Of a stretch of 64,000 nt of DNA, positions 49,584 through 57,835 are shown piece after piece. Origin of the DNA: Oscillospiraceae bacterium (lineage in GTDB: Bacteria > Bacillota_A > Clostridia > Oscillospirales > Oscillospiraceae). Below the pieces are notes generated by a model, which was not told the origin of the DNA, ran no database searches, and saw only the letters and a list, made by a program, of their open reading frames with translations. The DNA lies in contig JAETOP010000005.1 of assembly GCA_021771675.1 (NCBI GenBank), positions 1-64,000 of the forward strand, written 5' to 3'. Made by a program: the position numbers and the translations under genes. Numbering within the stretch: the stretch's first letter is position 1; each line of letters starts with the position of its first letter.

Positions 49584-51423
49584 AACAACCAACTACAAGC
49601 TGACTAAACCCCTTGAATCTGAATTTTATGATGTAGGGGTTCAGAATGAAAACATGGATAAGATTGATACCCAAATGAAGGCCAATGCGGATGCCATTGA
49701 AGCCCTTCAGGAAGGTCAATCCGGGAAGGCTGATCTGGTGGGCGGCAAGGTTCCCGCCGAACAGCTTCCCAACATGAACTATGATCCCAAAGGTACGGCC
49801 CAAAACAAGGTGAGCGAACACAACCTTGATCAGACCGCCCACCCGTATCTGTTGAACCAGATCGGAACCTGTGTGGAAGCCGCACAGAACGCACAGGATG
49901 CCGCAAATGCGGCCTTGGATGCTGTGTCCGGTATCGTCTATACCATCAATGTTCTTCCTTCGCAGAATGGCACCCTGACCTATAACGGACAGGCCCAAAG
50001 CCCTTCTTGGAACGCTTATAACCCCGATGCGCTGACCTTGGGCGGCGTGACTACCGGCACCAATGCGGGAACTTACACGGCCACTTTCACGCCGAAAGGG
50101 AAGTATAAGTGGGCAGACGGCACACAGACCGCCAAGGAAGTGACTTGGACGATCAACGCCGCCACCATGACGATCCCCACGCAGAACAACAGCCTTACTT
50201 ATACCGGTTCGGCCCAAAGCCCCACTTGGAACAACTATGACAGCGGGAAAATGACGCTTGGAGGAACTACCAGCGGCACGAACGCCGGTTCCTACAATGC
50301 CACCTTCACGCCGAAAACGAACTACAAGTGGGCCGATGGAAGCACCGGGGCCAAAACGGTTGCTTGGAGCATTGCCAAGGCCGCTGGTAGTTTGTCTTTG
50401 AATAAGACTTCCATCAAACTGACCGCCGCAAAGACCACGGACACCATCACCGTGACAAGAGCCGGTAACGGCACAATCACGGCCACTTCCAGCGCCCCCA
50501 CGGTGGCTTCTGTGAGTGTTTCCGGTTCGGTGGTAACTGTTACCGCCAAGACCAAAGGAAGCGCTACAATCACCGTCAGCGTGGGCGCTGGCACCAACCA
50601 CACGGCCCCGGCCAATAAGACCTGTTCCGTTGAAGTGACATTGCCCACCAAGGTTCTGAACGATAACAGTTGGGCAACCATCCGGGAAGTCAGTTCCGCA
50701 GGTTTGGGGGCCAACTATTGGGCCGTTGGTGATGTGAAATCCATCGTTTTGAATGGCACCGTGAGGAATTACACTTTCAGCAACTTGACCGTGAACGCCT
50801 TTATTTTGGGCTTCAACCACAATTCCGCCAAGGAAGGTGCGAACAAGATTCACTTCCAGATCGGGAAGATCGGTTCCACGGCAGTTGCTTTGTGTGATAG
50901 CAATTATAACAACACCGGTGATGGTTTCCGCATGAATACCAGTCAGACGAACAACGGCGGTTGGAACGCTTCACACATGAGAAAAACCGTATTGGGCAAT
51001 AGTAACACCCCCACAAGCCCGTTGGCGAATAGCTTGATGGCGGCGCTTCCCGCCGATTTGAGGGCGGTTATGCAACCCGTGACCAAGTACACAGATAATA
51101 CCGCCAACGGTGGCGGCAATGTTCAGAATTATGTAACGGCCACCACCGATTACTTGTTCTTGCTTGCTGAATTTGAAGTGTTCGGAACAAGAAGCTATGC
51201 AAATAGCTATGAACAGAATTATCAGGCACAATACGATTACTACAAAGCCGGTAATAGTAGAGTAGCCTATAATCATTCCGCCGTGTCCACGGCGGTGTGG
51301 TGGTGGCTTCGTTCCCCTTATTACGGCAGCGGCCGTAGTTTCCAGAATGTCAACACGGATGGCAACGGCAGCGGTAGCTATGCCTATTACTGTGCTGGTG
51401 TGCGCCCCGGCTTTGCCGCCTAA
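49573..51423 (+). CDS. Tail fibre, DGR target with variable C-terminal lectin fold
   Basis: 616 aa. The N-terminus (NKTTNYKLTKPLESEFYDV) attaches to the baseplate. Two Ig-like modules follow at about 122-193 and 194-265 (each with LTYxGxAQSP, NAGxYxATFTP and YKWADG), then a BIG2-like domain to about 350. The C-terminal DUF6273-like domain ends WWWLRSPYYGSGRSF and YYCAGVRPGFAA, the C-type-lectin signature of DGR targets. Codons for about residues 573-611 form the variable repeat, with 11 codons that differ from the template. It should bind the host cell surface with DGR-varied specificity. Confidence 0.93.
   Translation: MANKTTNYKLTKPLESEFYDVGVQNENMDKIDTQMKANADAIEALQEGQSGKADLVGGKVPAEQLPNMNYDPKGTAQNKVSEHNLDQTAHPYLLNQIGTCVEAAQNAQDAANAALDAVSGIVYTINVLPSQNGTLTYNGQAQSPSWNAYNPDALTLGGVTTGTNAGTYTATFTPKGKYKWADGTQTAKEVTWTINAATMTIPTQNNSLTYTGSAQSPTWNNYDSGKMTLGGTTSGTNAGSYNATFTPKTNYKWADGSTGAKTVAWSIAKAAGSLSLNKTSIKLTAAKTTDTITVTRAGNGTITATSSAPTVASVSVSGSVVTVTAKTKGSATITVSVGAGTNHTAPANKTCSVEVTLPTKVLNDNSWATIREVSSAGLGANYWAVGDVKSIVLNGTVRNYTFSNLTVNAFILGFNHNSAKEGANKIHFQIGKIGSTAVALCDSNYNNTGDGFRMNTSQTNNGGWNASHMRKTVLGNSNTPTSPLANSLMAALPADLRAVMQPVTKYTDNTANGGGNVQNYVTATTDYLFLLAEFEVFGTRSYANSYEQNYQAQYDYYKAGNSRVAYNHSAVSTAVWWWLRSPYYGSGRSFQNVNTDGNGSGSYAYYCAGVRPGFAA
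51291..51404 (+). repeat. DGR variable repeat (VR)
   Basis: 114 bp at the 3' end of the fibre gene. Aligned without gaps to 52341-52454, it differs at 16 positions, and at every one the template has A (changed to G 13 times, T twice, C once). They fall in 11 Asn codons of the template. Beyond 51404 the two copies diverge at non-A bases too (gcgC/gcgG, then C for A), marking the end of the mutagenised stretch near the initiation-of-homology region. Confidence 0.95.
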
Positions 51424-51451
51424 TCCCCCGCAGGATGATCCCGCCCCCATC

Positions 51452-51471
51452 CCGCCGCCGAAAGGCGGCGG
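51452..51471 (+). other. DGR target hairpin/cruciform
   Basis: CCGCCGCC-GAAA-GGCGGCGG, an 8-bp GC stem with a GAAA loop about 50 nt beyond the VR. Known DGRs need such a hairpin with a tetraloop downstream of the VR for efficient retrohoming; size and loop fit that class. Confidence 0.8.
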
Positions 51472-51504
51472 TTCCGGGAGGGAACCCCAAACAAAAATAA
51501 TAAT

Positions 51505-51536
51505 GGCGGCGTAAGCCGCCCGACGATTTTTTTTTT
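51505..51536 (+). terminator. Terminator after tail fibre
   Basis: GGCGGC-GTAA-GCCGCC stem (51505-51520) followed six bases later by ten T. It isolates the fibre transcript from the DGR genes. Confidence 0.85.
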
Positions 51537-51646
51537 GAAAATGGGGGTTTTCCGGTAAAGTGCTATCATTTGACTGTCATTTGAGTGCATACACCGGACA
51601 AAATCAGCCATACAATATCCATAAGCCTGTTTGAAGGGGGTATTGT

Positions 51647-51835
51647 ATGGCAACAAACAAGCGTGTTTTCACCTTGCGCCTATCGGATGAAGTCTTTGAC
51701 AAGATCGGGGCGCTTGCAACCCGTGAACACCGATCTATCACCAATTACATTGAATTTGTTCTTCTGAAACACTTGGAAGAAGTGGAAAAGGCGGAAGGAA
51801 CGATCAATGTCGATAATTCACCCAAAGGGGTATAA
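51647..51835 (+). CDS. Arc/ribbon-helix-helix DNA-binding protein
   Basis: 62 aa. RVFTLRLSDEVFDKIGALAT, then HRSITNYIEFVLLKHLEEV, is an Arc/MetJ-type ribbon-helix-helix. GAAGGGGG upstream of ATG 51647. Small RHH genes often sit beside gut-phage DGRs and may control them (inference from context). Confidence 0.8.
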   Translation: MATNKRVFTLRLSDEVFDKIGALATREHRSITNYIEFVLLKHLEEVEKAEGTINVDNSPKGV

Positions 51836-51841
51836 CTGAAA

Positions 51842-52304
51842 ATGTCTGTCCTGAAGCAAAAGAGAACCACAAGCAAGGCCGAGTTCATCAACACGGCCAA
51901 TCAGATTTATGTTGAAACCCCTGAACTTCCTGACCCGTCTTTCGGCCCGGTATTCCCGTCTGATTGCGGAGCCGGTGTCAAAGCTGGCCGGTGAGATCAT
52001 CGACCATGCGGAGAAGGCTAACAGTATCTTTCCTTCGGACAACCAGCGCATTGAAATGAGGAAGGCCCATCTTCTTGAAGCACGGGCTTCCCTGATGGCG
52101 CTGGATGTTCGCTTGACCCATGTTTACCTGATTCTGAACCAGAACCCGGAAGGGCCCTTTACCACTTCCAAGGGGAACCCGGTGAAGTCACAGGATGCAA
52201 TGGAAAAGCTGGATAAGATGGCCCAAAACTTGGGTGAACTGATCGACAAAGAAAACGAACTTCTGAAAGGAGCAATCAAAAATGTAACAGCAAAACAGAA
52301 ATAA
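51842..52304 (+). pseudogene. DGR accessory four-helix protein (Avd-like), one-base frameshift
   Basis: ATG 51842 opens SVLKQKRTTSKAEFINTANQ, which then jumps by +1 at CCCC (51918-51921) into LNFLTRLSARYSRLIAEPVS and on to NVTAKQK. Skipping one C gives one continuous protein of about 153 aa that looks like the accessory four-helix-bundle proteins of DGRs, which bind the RT and RNA. Starting at ATG 51909 alone would lose the first helix. Either a true mutation, slippage or a sequence error. Confidence 0.75.
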
Positions 52305-52340
52305 TTTCCCATTAGGTGTGCAACTGATAATGAGCCTGTT

Positions 52341-52454
52341 GGCGGTGTGGTGGTGGCTTCGTTCCCCTAATTACAACAACAACAATAATTTCCAGAATGT
52401 CAACACGGATGGCAACAACAACAATAACAATGCCTATTACTGTGCTGGTGTGCG
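52341..52454 (+). repeat. DGR template repeat (TR)
   Basis: 114 bp between the accessory gene and RT, exactly 1050 bp after the VR. It is Asn-codon rich (AAC/AAT runs), which is what adenine-directed mutagenesis needs. A short ORF through it (52318-52518) is only the template. The stretch 52305-52704 holds no other gene and likely supplies the structured RNA template for the RT. Confidence 0.95.
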
Positions 52455-52704
52455 GCCCGGATTTTGCAAATATACACGGTCAAATGTAGTAACAGAAGGC
52501 GAACGGCTTTTCAGGTGAAAGACGACCGATGTAAAAGGAGTTGTACTTCCTTGGGTTTCAATCCCTAAAACTGCCCTTTGATGCCCTTACACGGACGCTT
52601 CTTGCATGGTGGGTGAATGTGTCATAGCCCATTTCATGTGTAAGGACAAAGCAGATTAGATGGCACCCTACAACGCATTTGTACGAGGGGCGAATACTTT
52701 TATT

Positions 52705-53877
52705 ATGACAAGCCAAGAACGGCATGAAGCGAGGTTCCAGCGCCGCAGAGCAAAGCGGCAGGAACGGAAACAGGCCCGGTGTGACAGCCTTGGGCCGATG
52801 AATAAAGTCTTTTCCTATCGGAAGATGTTCTTCTACGGGAAAAAGTGCTGTAACGGGGTGCGGTGGAAGCAGAGTGTTCAGAACTTTGAAGGCCACCTTT
52901 TTTCCGGTACGGCAACACGGCGGCGAATGGTGTTGGAACAGAATTGGAAACCAAAAGCCTGTTCCCATTTCACCCTTCGGGAACGGGGCAAAATCCGCCC
53001 GATAGATGCCCCGCACATTACGGATCGACAAATCCATAAAACCCTTTGCAATGAAGTTCTAATCCCGCTGTATTCACCTTCGATGATCTATGACAACGGG
53101 GCAAGTCAGCGGGGAAAGGGCCTTCATTGGCAGTTCAAGCGGATCAAACAACAGCTTGGATGGCATTACCGGCGCTATGGCCGTGAAGGTGCCGTGTTGC
53201 TGTTGGATTTGAAGGGGTTCTTCCCAAATGCTTCCCACGCCCTGTTATACCAGCGGCACCGGGAATTGATTTTGAACCCTGAACTTCAAAACTTGGCTGA
53301 TACGATCATTCGGTTTTCCCCATGCCCAACACCGGGCCGGGGCTTGCCTTTGGGTGTGGAGCCTTCCCAACAGGAAATGGTGGCCTTGCCCAGCAAGATT
53401 GACCAATGGATCAAGTGTCAGGCCCATGTTCATTGCGCCGGTCATTACATGGATGATTACTATGCTTTCTTCCCCACGGTGGATGAAGCAAAATTGATGG
53501 GCCATGAAATTGTACGGCGTTTTGAAGCCGCTGGAATCCGAGTGAACAAACGCAAGTGTAAGGTGATCCCGCTTACAAAGCCATTCCGGTTCTGCAAGGC
53601 CCGGTTCACACTTACCGAAACCGGCAAGATCAAGGTGAATGGAAGCCGGGATGGAGTGAAACGGGCAAGGCGAAAACTGAAGCTGTTTCACAGGGAGTTC
53701 AAAGAGGGAAAACGATCCTTCTTTGACATAGAACAATACATGGAGTGCCAAAGCGCCTATTACCGGAACTTCAACGATCATGGCCGGTTGCTACGGTTGC
53801 GGCGGCTTTACCATGCAATCTTTTTCGGAGGTGGACAATGTTTAGAATCATCAAAGCCGGGGCCGGTATCGGCCTGA
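52705..53877 (+). CDS. DGR reverse transcriptase
   Basis: 390 aa from ATG 52705; an in-frame ATG at 52660 is possible. The fingers and palm run from LRERGKIRPIDAPHITDRQI. The catalytic box is HYMDDYYAF (Y248-D251), a further Asp is in LLLDLKGFFPN, and motif 4 is GLPLGVEPSQQ, with the SQ that is characteristic of DGR and group-II-like RTs. It copies the TR RNA with adenine errors into cDNA that replaces the VR. Its stop overlaps the next gene. Confidence 0.94.
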   Translation: MTSQERHEARFQRRRAKRQERKQARCDSLGPMNKVFSYRKMFFYGKKCCNGVRWKQSVQNFEGHLFSGTATRRRMVLEQNWKPKACSHFTLRERGKIRPIDAPHITDRQIHKTLCNEVLIPLYSPSMIYDNGASQRGKGLHWQFKRIKQQLGWHYRRYGREGAVLLLDLKGFFPNASHALLYQRHRELILNPELQNLADTIIRFSPCPTPGRGLPLGVEPSQQEMVALPSKIDQWIKCQAHVHCAGHYMDDYYAFFPTVDEAKLMGHEIVRRFEAAGIRVNKRKCKVIPLTKPFRFCKARFTLTETGKIKVNGSRDGVKRARRKLKLFHREFKEGKRSFFDIEQYMECQSAYYRNFNDHGRLLRLRRLYHAIFFGGGQCLESSKPGPVSA

Positions 53878-54455
53878 CCGAGAACCTGAACTACATCAAA
53901 AAAGCCGAAAATGGTTGCTACATCCTTTGCCCGGAGCATGACGCTTCGGGCATTGTTTTTGAGGGTGTGGCTTACCATTTGTTGGGCCGTGCCGCTATGG
54001 ACGAACTGGAAACCGTGAGTTTGGAGGAAACGGACGCAGGAACCGAGATCACCAAAGCCACAGAAGCCGGTGGAATCGTCTTTGTCACCTTGGCGGAAGC
54101 CGGGAGCATTGACGCTGAAACGGCGGCGGAACACGCTGATTTGTTCGCTGAATGGGCCTATCCTATCGCCTACAAAACCGGCCAAATCCGCCGTTTTGGT
54201 GGGGTGCTTTACAAGTGCGTTCAGGATCACACTTCCCAAGCTGACTGGACACCGGACACCGCTTCCAGCCTGTGGAGCCTGACCGCCAATCCCGCTGAAG
54301 AATGGCCCGCTTGGGCACAGCCGGTGGGGGCGCATGATGCCTATTCCAGCGGGGCGAAAGTTGCCCACAATGAAAAGCATTGGGTTTCCACCGTGGATAA
54401 CAATGTTTGGGAACCGGGTGTGTATGGTTGGGAGGAAGTAACCGATGCAGTATAA
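53838..54455 (+). CDS. Chitin-binding-like (CBM5/12) tail protein
   Basis: 205 aa from ATG 53838 after GGAGGTGG. Two CBM5/12-type modules: TGQIRRFGGVLYKCVQDHTS-type near residue 112 and SGAKVAHNEKHWVSTVDNNVW near residue 180. Such modules on phage tail proteins may bind cell-wall glycans. Overlaps the RT end by 40 nt. Confidence 0.82.
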   Translation: MFRIIKAGAGIGLTENLNYIKKAENGCYILCPEHDASGIVFEGVAYHLLGRAAMDELETVSLEETDAGTEITKATEAGGIVFVTLAEAGSIDAETAAEHADLFAEWAYPIAYKTGQIRRFGGVLYKCVQDHTSQADWTPDTASSLWSLTANPAEEWPAWAQPVGAHDAYSSGAKVAHNEKHWVSTVDNNVWEPGVYGWEEVTDAV

Positions 54456-54843
54456 AAATTATCTGTGCCGAAAACGGGCAAGGTTTGACGGCATTTCAGG
54501 CCAAGTGAATATTCCCTATGGAACCGCCCTGATCTGTCAGGACGGTTTTTTGATGCACCAGAACAAACCGCTTTGCGGGATCACCAGCCAAAACGCCTAT
54601 GATTTCTTCAGTCAGAATGATGATGGGATGGGCCGGGAACGGGGTGATCTGGTTGGACGCATTCTTTCCAAACTGCAAAAGCGGGATTCCGGGTATCAGG
54701 CCCGGTGGAACAAGGTTTGGGAGGATGCCCGGTGCCAAAAGTACAAGCGCCCGGAGCATGAAGATCATTGGATTTGGAACTTTGACTTCTACAATGGGCC
54801 TGTGGAGGATTTGCGCCATATCGCTGGTTTGATCGGAGCATAA
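54445..54843 (+). CDS. Hypothetical phage protein
   Basis: 132 aa. QYKNYLCRKRARFDGISGQV, then FLMHQNKPLCGITSQNAYDFF, a conserved unknown of Clostridia phages near the end of tail modules. Overlaps the previous gene by 11 nt. Confidence 0.7.
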   Translation: MQYKNYLCRKRARFDGISGQVNIPYGTALICQDGFLMHQNKPLCGITSQNAYDFFSQNDDGMGRERGDLVGRILSKLQKRDSGYQARWNKVWEDARCQKYKRPEHEDHWIWNFDFYNGPVEDLRHIAGLIGA

Positions 54844-54864
54844 GACAAGGGAGGAAGAATAGAA

Positions 54865-55176
54865 ATGACGGTTTATCAATGGTTGTGCTTGTTCAGCGTC
54901 CCGGCCCTGATTCTGATGATCGTGAAGTATATGCTGAACCAGATCAAGCAGAACAGGAAGGACACGGAAGCGGTGAAATTGGGCCTTCAGGCCCTTCTCA
55001 GAAGCCAAATGATTTCAGACTATAACAAGTATTCTGAAAAAGGCTTTGCCCCTGTCTATGCACGGGATAATTTTGAAAACTGCTGGAAACAGTATCATTC
55101 TTTGGGGGCCAATGGTGTGATGGATGATCTACATGAAAAATTCCTTGATCTTCCCACAGAAGCCCCCAACAGATGA
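54865..55176 (+). CDS. Single-TM protein of the lysis block
   Basis: 103 aa with an N-terminal membrane helix (YQWLCLFSVPALILMIVKYML) and a soluble remainder. It precedes two other membrane proteins and the amidase, so a holin-accessory role is possible. Confidence 0.7.
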   Translation: MTVYQWLCLFSVPALILMIVKYMLNQIKQNRKDTEAVKLGLQALLRSQMISDYNKYSEKGFAPVYARDNFENCWKQYHSLGANGVMDDLHEKFLDLPTEAPNR

Positions 55177-55439
55177 AGCGGGTGCAAAAAGCCAAGCGGG
55201 AATTTTCAAAAACCATATTGATGTTCATTGGGGCGGTTACCGTTGTGGTAACCGCTTTCACTTTAATCATGATTTGGAGAACCAATGACCTTTCCCCTTT
55301 GGCTTATTTGATCCCCGCCGTTTTTGCCGAACTTGCCACCGGAACCGGATTTTACTATTCCAAGGCCAAGGCCGAAAACCGGATCAAGTTGCGGAAGCTG
55401 TACGGCCCTGAAATCTACAATGACGCAAAAGAACCCTAA
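55173..55439 (+). CDS. Two-TM protein, possible holin
   Basis: 88 aa with helices TILMFIGAVTVVVTAFTLIMIW and AYLIPAVFAELATGTGFYY and a charged tail. Small size and place just before the LLH-type holin and lysin suggest holin or antiholin. ATGA overlap with the preceding gene. Confidence 0.65.
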   Translation: MKRVQKAKREFSKTILMFIGAVTVVVTAFTLIMIWRTNDLSPLAYLIPAVFAELATGTGFYYSKAKAENRIKLRKLYGPEIYNDAKEP

Positions 55440-55466
55440 ATTACAACACAGAAAGGAAAATGAAAC

Positions 55467-55835
55467 ATGAACACCGAACAGATTATTTCTCTGATCGTGG
55501 CCCTTTTGAGCGGCCTTGCCACCTGTATTCCTCTGGCCTATAAACTGGTGCAGTATGTCCAGAAGGCCGCACAGGAAAAGAATTGGAACGCCCTGTTGGG
55601 TTTGGTCATTGACCTGATGGAACAGGCGGAAAAGAAATTCACCGATGGTGCCACCCGTAAGGAATGGGTGATGGCTATGGTGCAGACTTCCGCCGAATAC
55701 ATCAATTACCCGGTGGACAGCGTAGCCCTTGGCAAACTGATTGATACCCTGTGTGATATGTCCAAGATTGTAAACTATGACGGTGCACCGGCCATTGAGC
55801 CTGAACAGGTGAAGGGAGATGGGGAAAATGAGTAA
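55467..55835 (+). CDS. LLH-type holin
   Basis: 122 aa. A single N-terminal membrane helix (IISLIVALLSGLATCIPLAYKL) followed by LIDLMEQAEKKF-type helices is the phage_holin_LLH pattern. Makes holes for amidase release. Directly precedes the amidase, overlapping its start by 8 nt. Confidence 0.85.
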   Translation: MNTEQIISLIVALLSGLATCIPLAYKLVQYVQKAAQEKNWNALLGLVIDLMEQAEKKFTDGATRKEWVMAMVQTSAEYINYPVDSVALGKLIDTLCDMSKIVNYDGAPAIEPEQVKGDGENE

Positions 55836-56631
55836 TTCCCCGCTTGCGACCTATACCCAGATCACAAAGAATAAAACCAGCCCCCGGAACCATACCATTG
55901 ACACCATCACAATTCACTGTATAGTTGGGCAATGGACAGCAAAACAGGGGTGTGATTATTTCGCCACCACAGACCGGCAATGTTCCGCCAACTATGTTGT
56001 TGGTAAGGATGGTTCCATTGGCCTTTCCGTGGATGAAAAGGATCGTTCTTGGTGTTCCAGCAACAGCGCCAATGACAACCGGGCAATCACCATTGAAGTT
56101 GCTTCTGACACCACACACCCCTATGCCGTAACGGATGCCGCCTTTGCCACCCTTCTTAATTTGGTGGAAGATATTTGCCGCCGCAACGGGATCAAGAAGC
56201 TGGTTTGGAGTACGAACAAGAATGATCGTGTGAATCACCTGAACGGGTGTAACATGACCGTTCATCGGGACTACGCAAACAAGGCTTGTCCCGGTGATTA
56301 TCTTTACAACCGGCATGGAGAGATTGCCGCAGAAGTCAACAGGCGGCTTCAGGGCGCTTCTTCTGGTGGTGGGGTAGTAGTTACACCCCCGGCCACAGAA
56401 AAGCCCACAGACGGCGGCACAGGGGCCACAGCAACGCCTTATTTGGTGCGGGTGACAATCTCTGATCTGTATATCAGAAAAGGCCCCGGCACCAACTACG
56501 GGAAGAATGGCTTCATCAAGCCGGGTGTTTACACCATCGTGGCGGAAAGCACCGGCACCGGGGCCACCAAATGGGGCAAGCTGAAAAGCGGTGCCGGTTG
56601 GATTTCCCTTGACTACGCAAAACGGGTGTGA
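55828..56631 (+). CDS. Endolysin: N-acetylmuramoyl-L-alanine amidase with SH3 domain
   Basis: 267 aa. The amidase_2 fold (DTITIHCIVGQWTAKQGCDYF, HLNGCNMTVHRDY and KACPGDYLYNRH) provides the zinc His residues. A linker leads to a C-terminal bacterial SH3 domain (VRVTISDLYIRKGPGTNYGK) for wall binding. It cleaves peptidoglycan at the end of the lytic cycle. ATG 55828 is preferred over an upstream alternative. Confidence 0.93.
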   Translation: MSNSPLATYTQITKNKTSPRNHTIDTITIHCIVGQWTAKQGCDYFATTDRQCSANYVVGKDGSIGLSVDEKDRSWCSSNSANDNRAITIEVASDTTHPYAVTDAAFATLLNLVEDICRRNGIKKLVWSTNKNDRVNHLNGCNMTVHRDYANKACPGDYLYNRHGEIAAEVNRRLQGASSGGGVVVTPPATEKPTDGGTGATATPYLVRVTISDLYIRKGPGTNYGKNGFIKPGVYTIVAESTGTGATKWGKLKSGAGWISLDYAKRV

Positions 56632-56741
56632 TAGCGTGTTACTATGTTGTTACTATCCCTTTGGGTTTCACCGGGTTCCTGTGACCTGAAAATTCAGTAA
56701 ATTCAGCCCATTGGGGCCTACAAAAACTCAAAAATTCATGG

Positions 56742-56780
56742 TAAAATAGCCGCAAAAAGCGGCTATTTTACTCTTTTATC
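56742..56780 (+). terminator. Terminator at the prophage right end
   Basis: TAAAATAGCCGC pairs with GCGGCTATTTTA around AAAAA (56742-56770), followed by CTCTTTT. It ends the lysis transcript and shields ispE. The gap 56632-56891 holds only this and the att candidate. Confidence 0.9.
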
Positions 56781-56848
56781 GCCATTTTCCTCTCCGGCTT
56801 CGCCGGAAACCGGAAAATACGGCTGCATGATACCATTTCGCTCCGCTT

Positions 56849-56859
56849 TATGGTATAAT
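56849..56859. other. Candidate attR core (TATGGTATAAT)
   Basis: Direct copy of 11974-11984, 33 nt ahead of ispE. Inverted arms ATACCAT (56830-56836) and ATGGTAT (56850-56856) flank it, a possible recombinase core. There is no clear -35 box here, but the left copy has TTGTTT 18 nt upstream, as if the phage split the original ispE promoter. Confidence 0.4.
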
Positions 56860-56891
56860 CAAACGGAAAAAGAGCGACAGGGGAGCGGCTG

Positions 56892-57755
56892 ATGAAGCGT
56901 ATGACACAACAGGCCCCGGCAAAGGTGAATCTGGCCCTGGACATCCTGGGCCGGCGGCCGGACGGCTATCATGATATGCGGATGGTGATGCAGGCGGTGT
57001 CGCTCTGCGACACGGTCACCGCGGAGGAGACAGAGGGAGGATTTGCCCTGCACACCGGCGGAGATTTCATTCCAGCTGGCAAAAAGACCTTGGAGCAGCG
57101 GGCGGCAGAGGCGTTTTTTGCCGCTATCGGACAGCCTGTGCCGGGCCTTGCGGTGACATTGGAAAAGGTAACGCCAGCATACGCGGGCCTGGGGGGCGGC
57201 AGCGCGGATGTGGCGGCCCTGCTTCGCATCCTGCGCCGGGCGTATGCGCCGGATATGCCCACGGCGGAACTGGAGCGGATCGGCTTGGCGGTTGGCAGCG
57301 ACATGCCCTTCTGCGTCCGGGGGGGCACCGCCCTGGCGGAGGGCAGAGGGGAGGTACTGACGGACCTGCGGCCCCTGCCGGACTGCTTTTTTGTCATCTG
57401 CAAGCCGGACTTCGGCATTCCCACGCCCACCCTCTTTGCCCGGGTGGACGGTGGAGAGTTTGGCTGCCGCCCCGACATTGAAGGGATGTGTCGTGCCCTG
57501 GAACAGGGAGACCTGACCGGCGTGACCGCCCGGCTGGGGAATGTGTTCGAGGCGGTCCTGCCGGAGGAGTACCATGCGGTGTTTGCCATCAAGCGGCGTT
57601 TGCTGGACCTGGGTGCGCTGAACGCCGCCATGAGCGGCTCCGGCCCCGCGGTGTTCGGCATCTTTCGGGCGCGGCAGACAGCGGAGGCAGCGGCAAGGGC
57701 GCTGAAAGAGACTTATGCCCAGACCTTTTTGGCGGAGCCGCTGAAAAAATTTTAG
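56892..57755 (+). CDS. ispE: 4-diphosphocytidyl-2-C-methyl-D-erythritol kinase
   Basis: 287 aa GHMP kinase. PAKVNLALDILGRRPDGYHD at the start, the PAYAGLGGGSADVAALL ATP loop near residue 100 and AMSGSGPAVFGIF are the three GHMP motifs. It phosphorylates CDP-ME in the MEP isoprenoid pathway. AGGGGAG precedes ATG 56892. First host gene right of the prophage, followed by spoIIR. Confidence 0.96.
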   Translation: MKRMTQQAPAKVNLALDILGRRPDGYHDMRMVMQAVSLCDTVTAEETEGGFALHTGGDFIPAGKKTLEQRAAEAFFAAIGQPVPGLAVTLEKVTPAYAGLGGGSADVAALLRILRRAYAPDMPTAELERIGLAVGSDMPFCVRGGTALAEGRGEVLTDLRPLPDCFFVICKPDFGIPTPTLFARVDGGEFGCRPDIEGMCRALEQGDLTGVTARLGNVFEAVLPEEYHAVFAIKRRLLDLGALNAAMSGSGPAVFGIFRARQTAEAAARALKETYAQTFLAEPLKKF

Positions 57756-57835
57756 AAAACAGGAATAAAATCAAAGTTTTCCGTCCATGATTTTCCAAAA
57801 GGCGCACAGCCTACATAGAAAAGGATGGAAATCAA

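Noticed and set aside
52318..52518. ORF through the DGR template repeat
   Set aside because: It is the TR itself, and its peptide only mirrors the fibre C-terminus; the TR works as RNA.
12080..56640. Alternative genetic code (TGA = Trp) for the whole phage
   Set aside because: Many phage genes stop at TGA with the next gene coupled there, and only thyX shows TGA at a conserved Trp.
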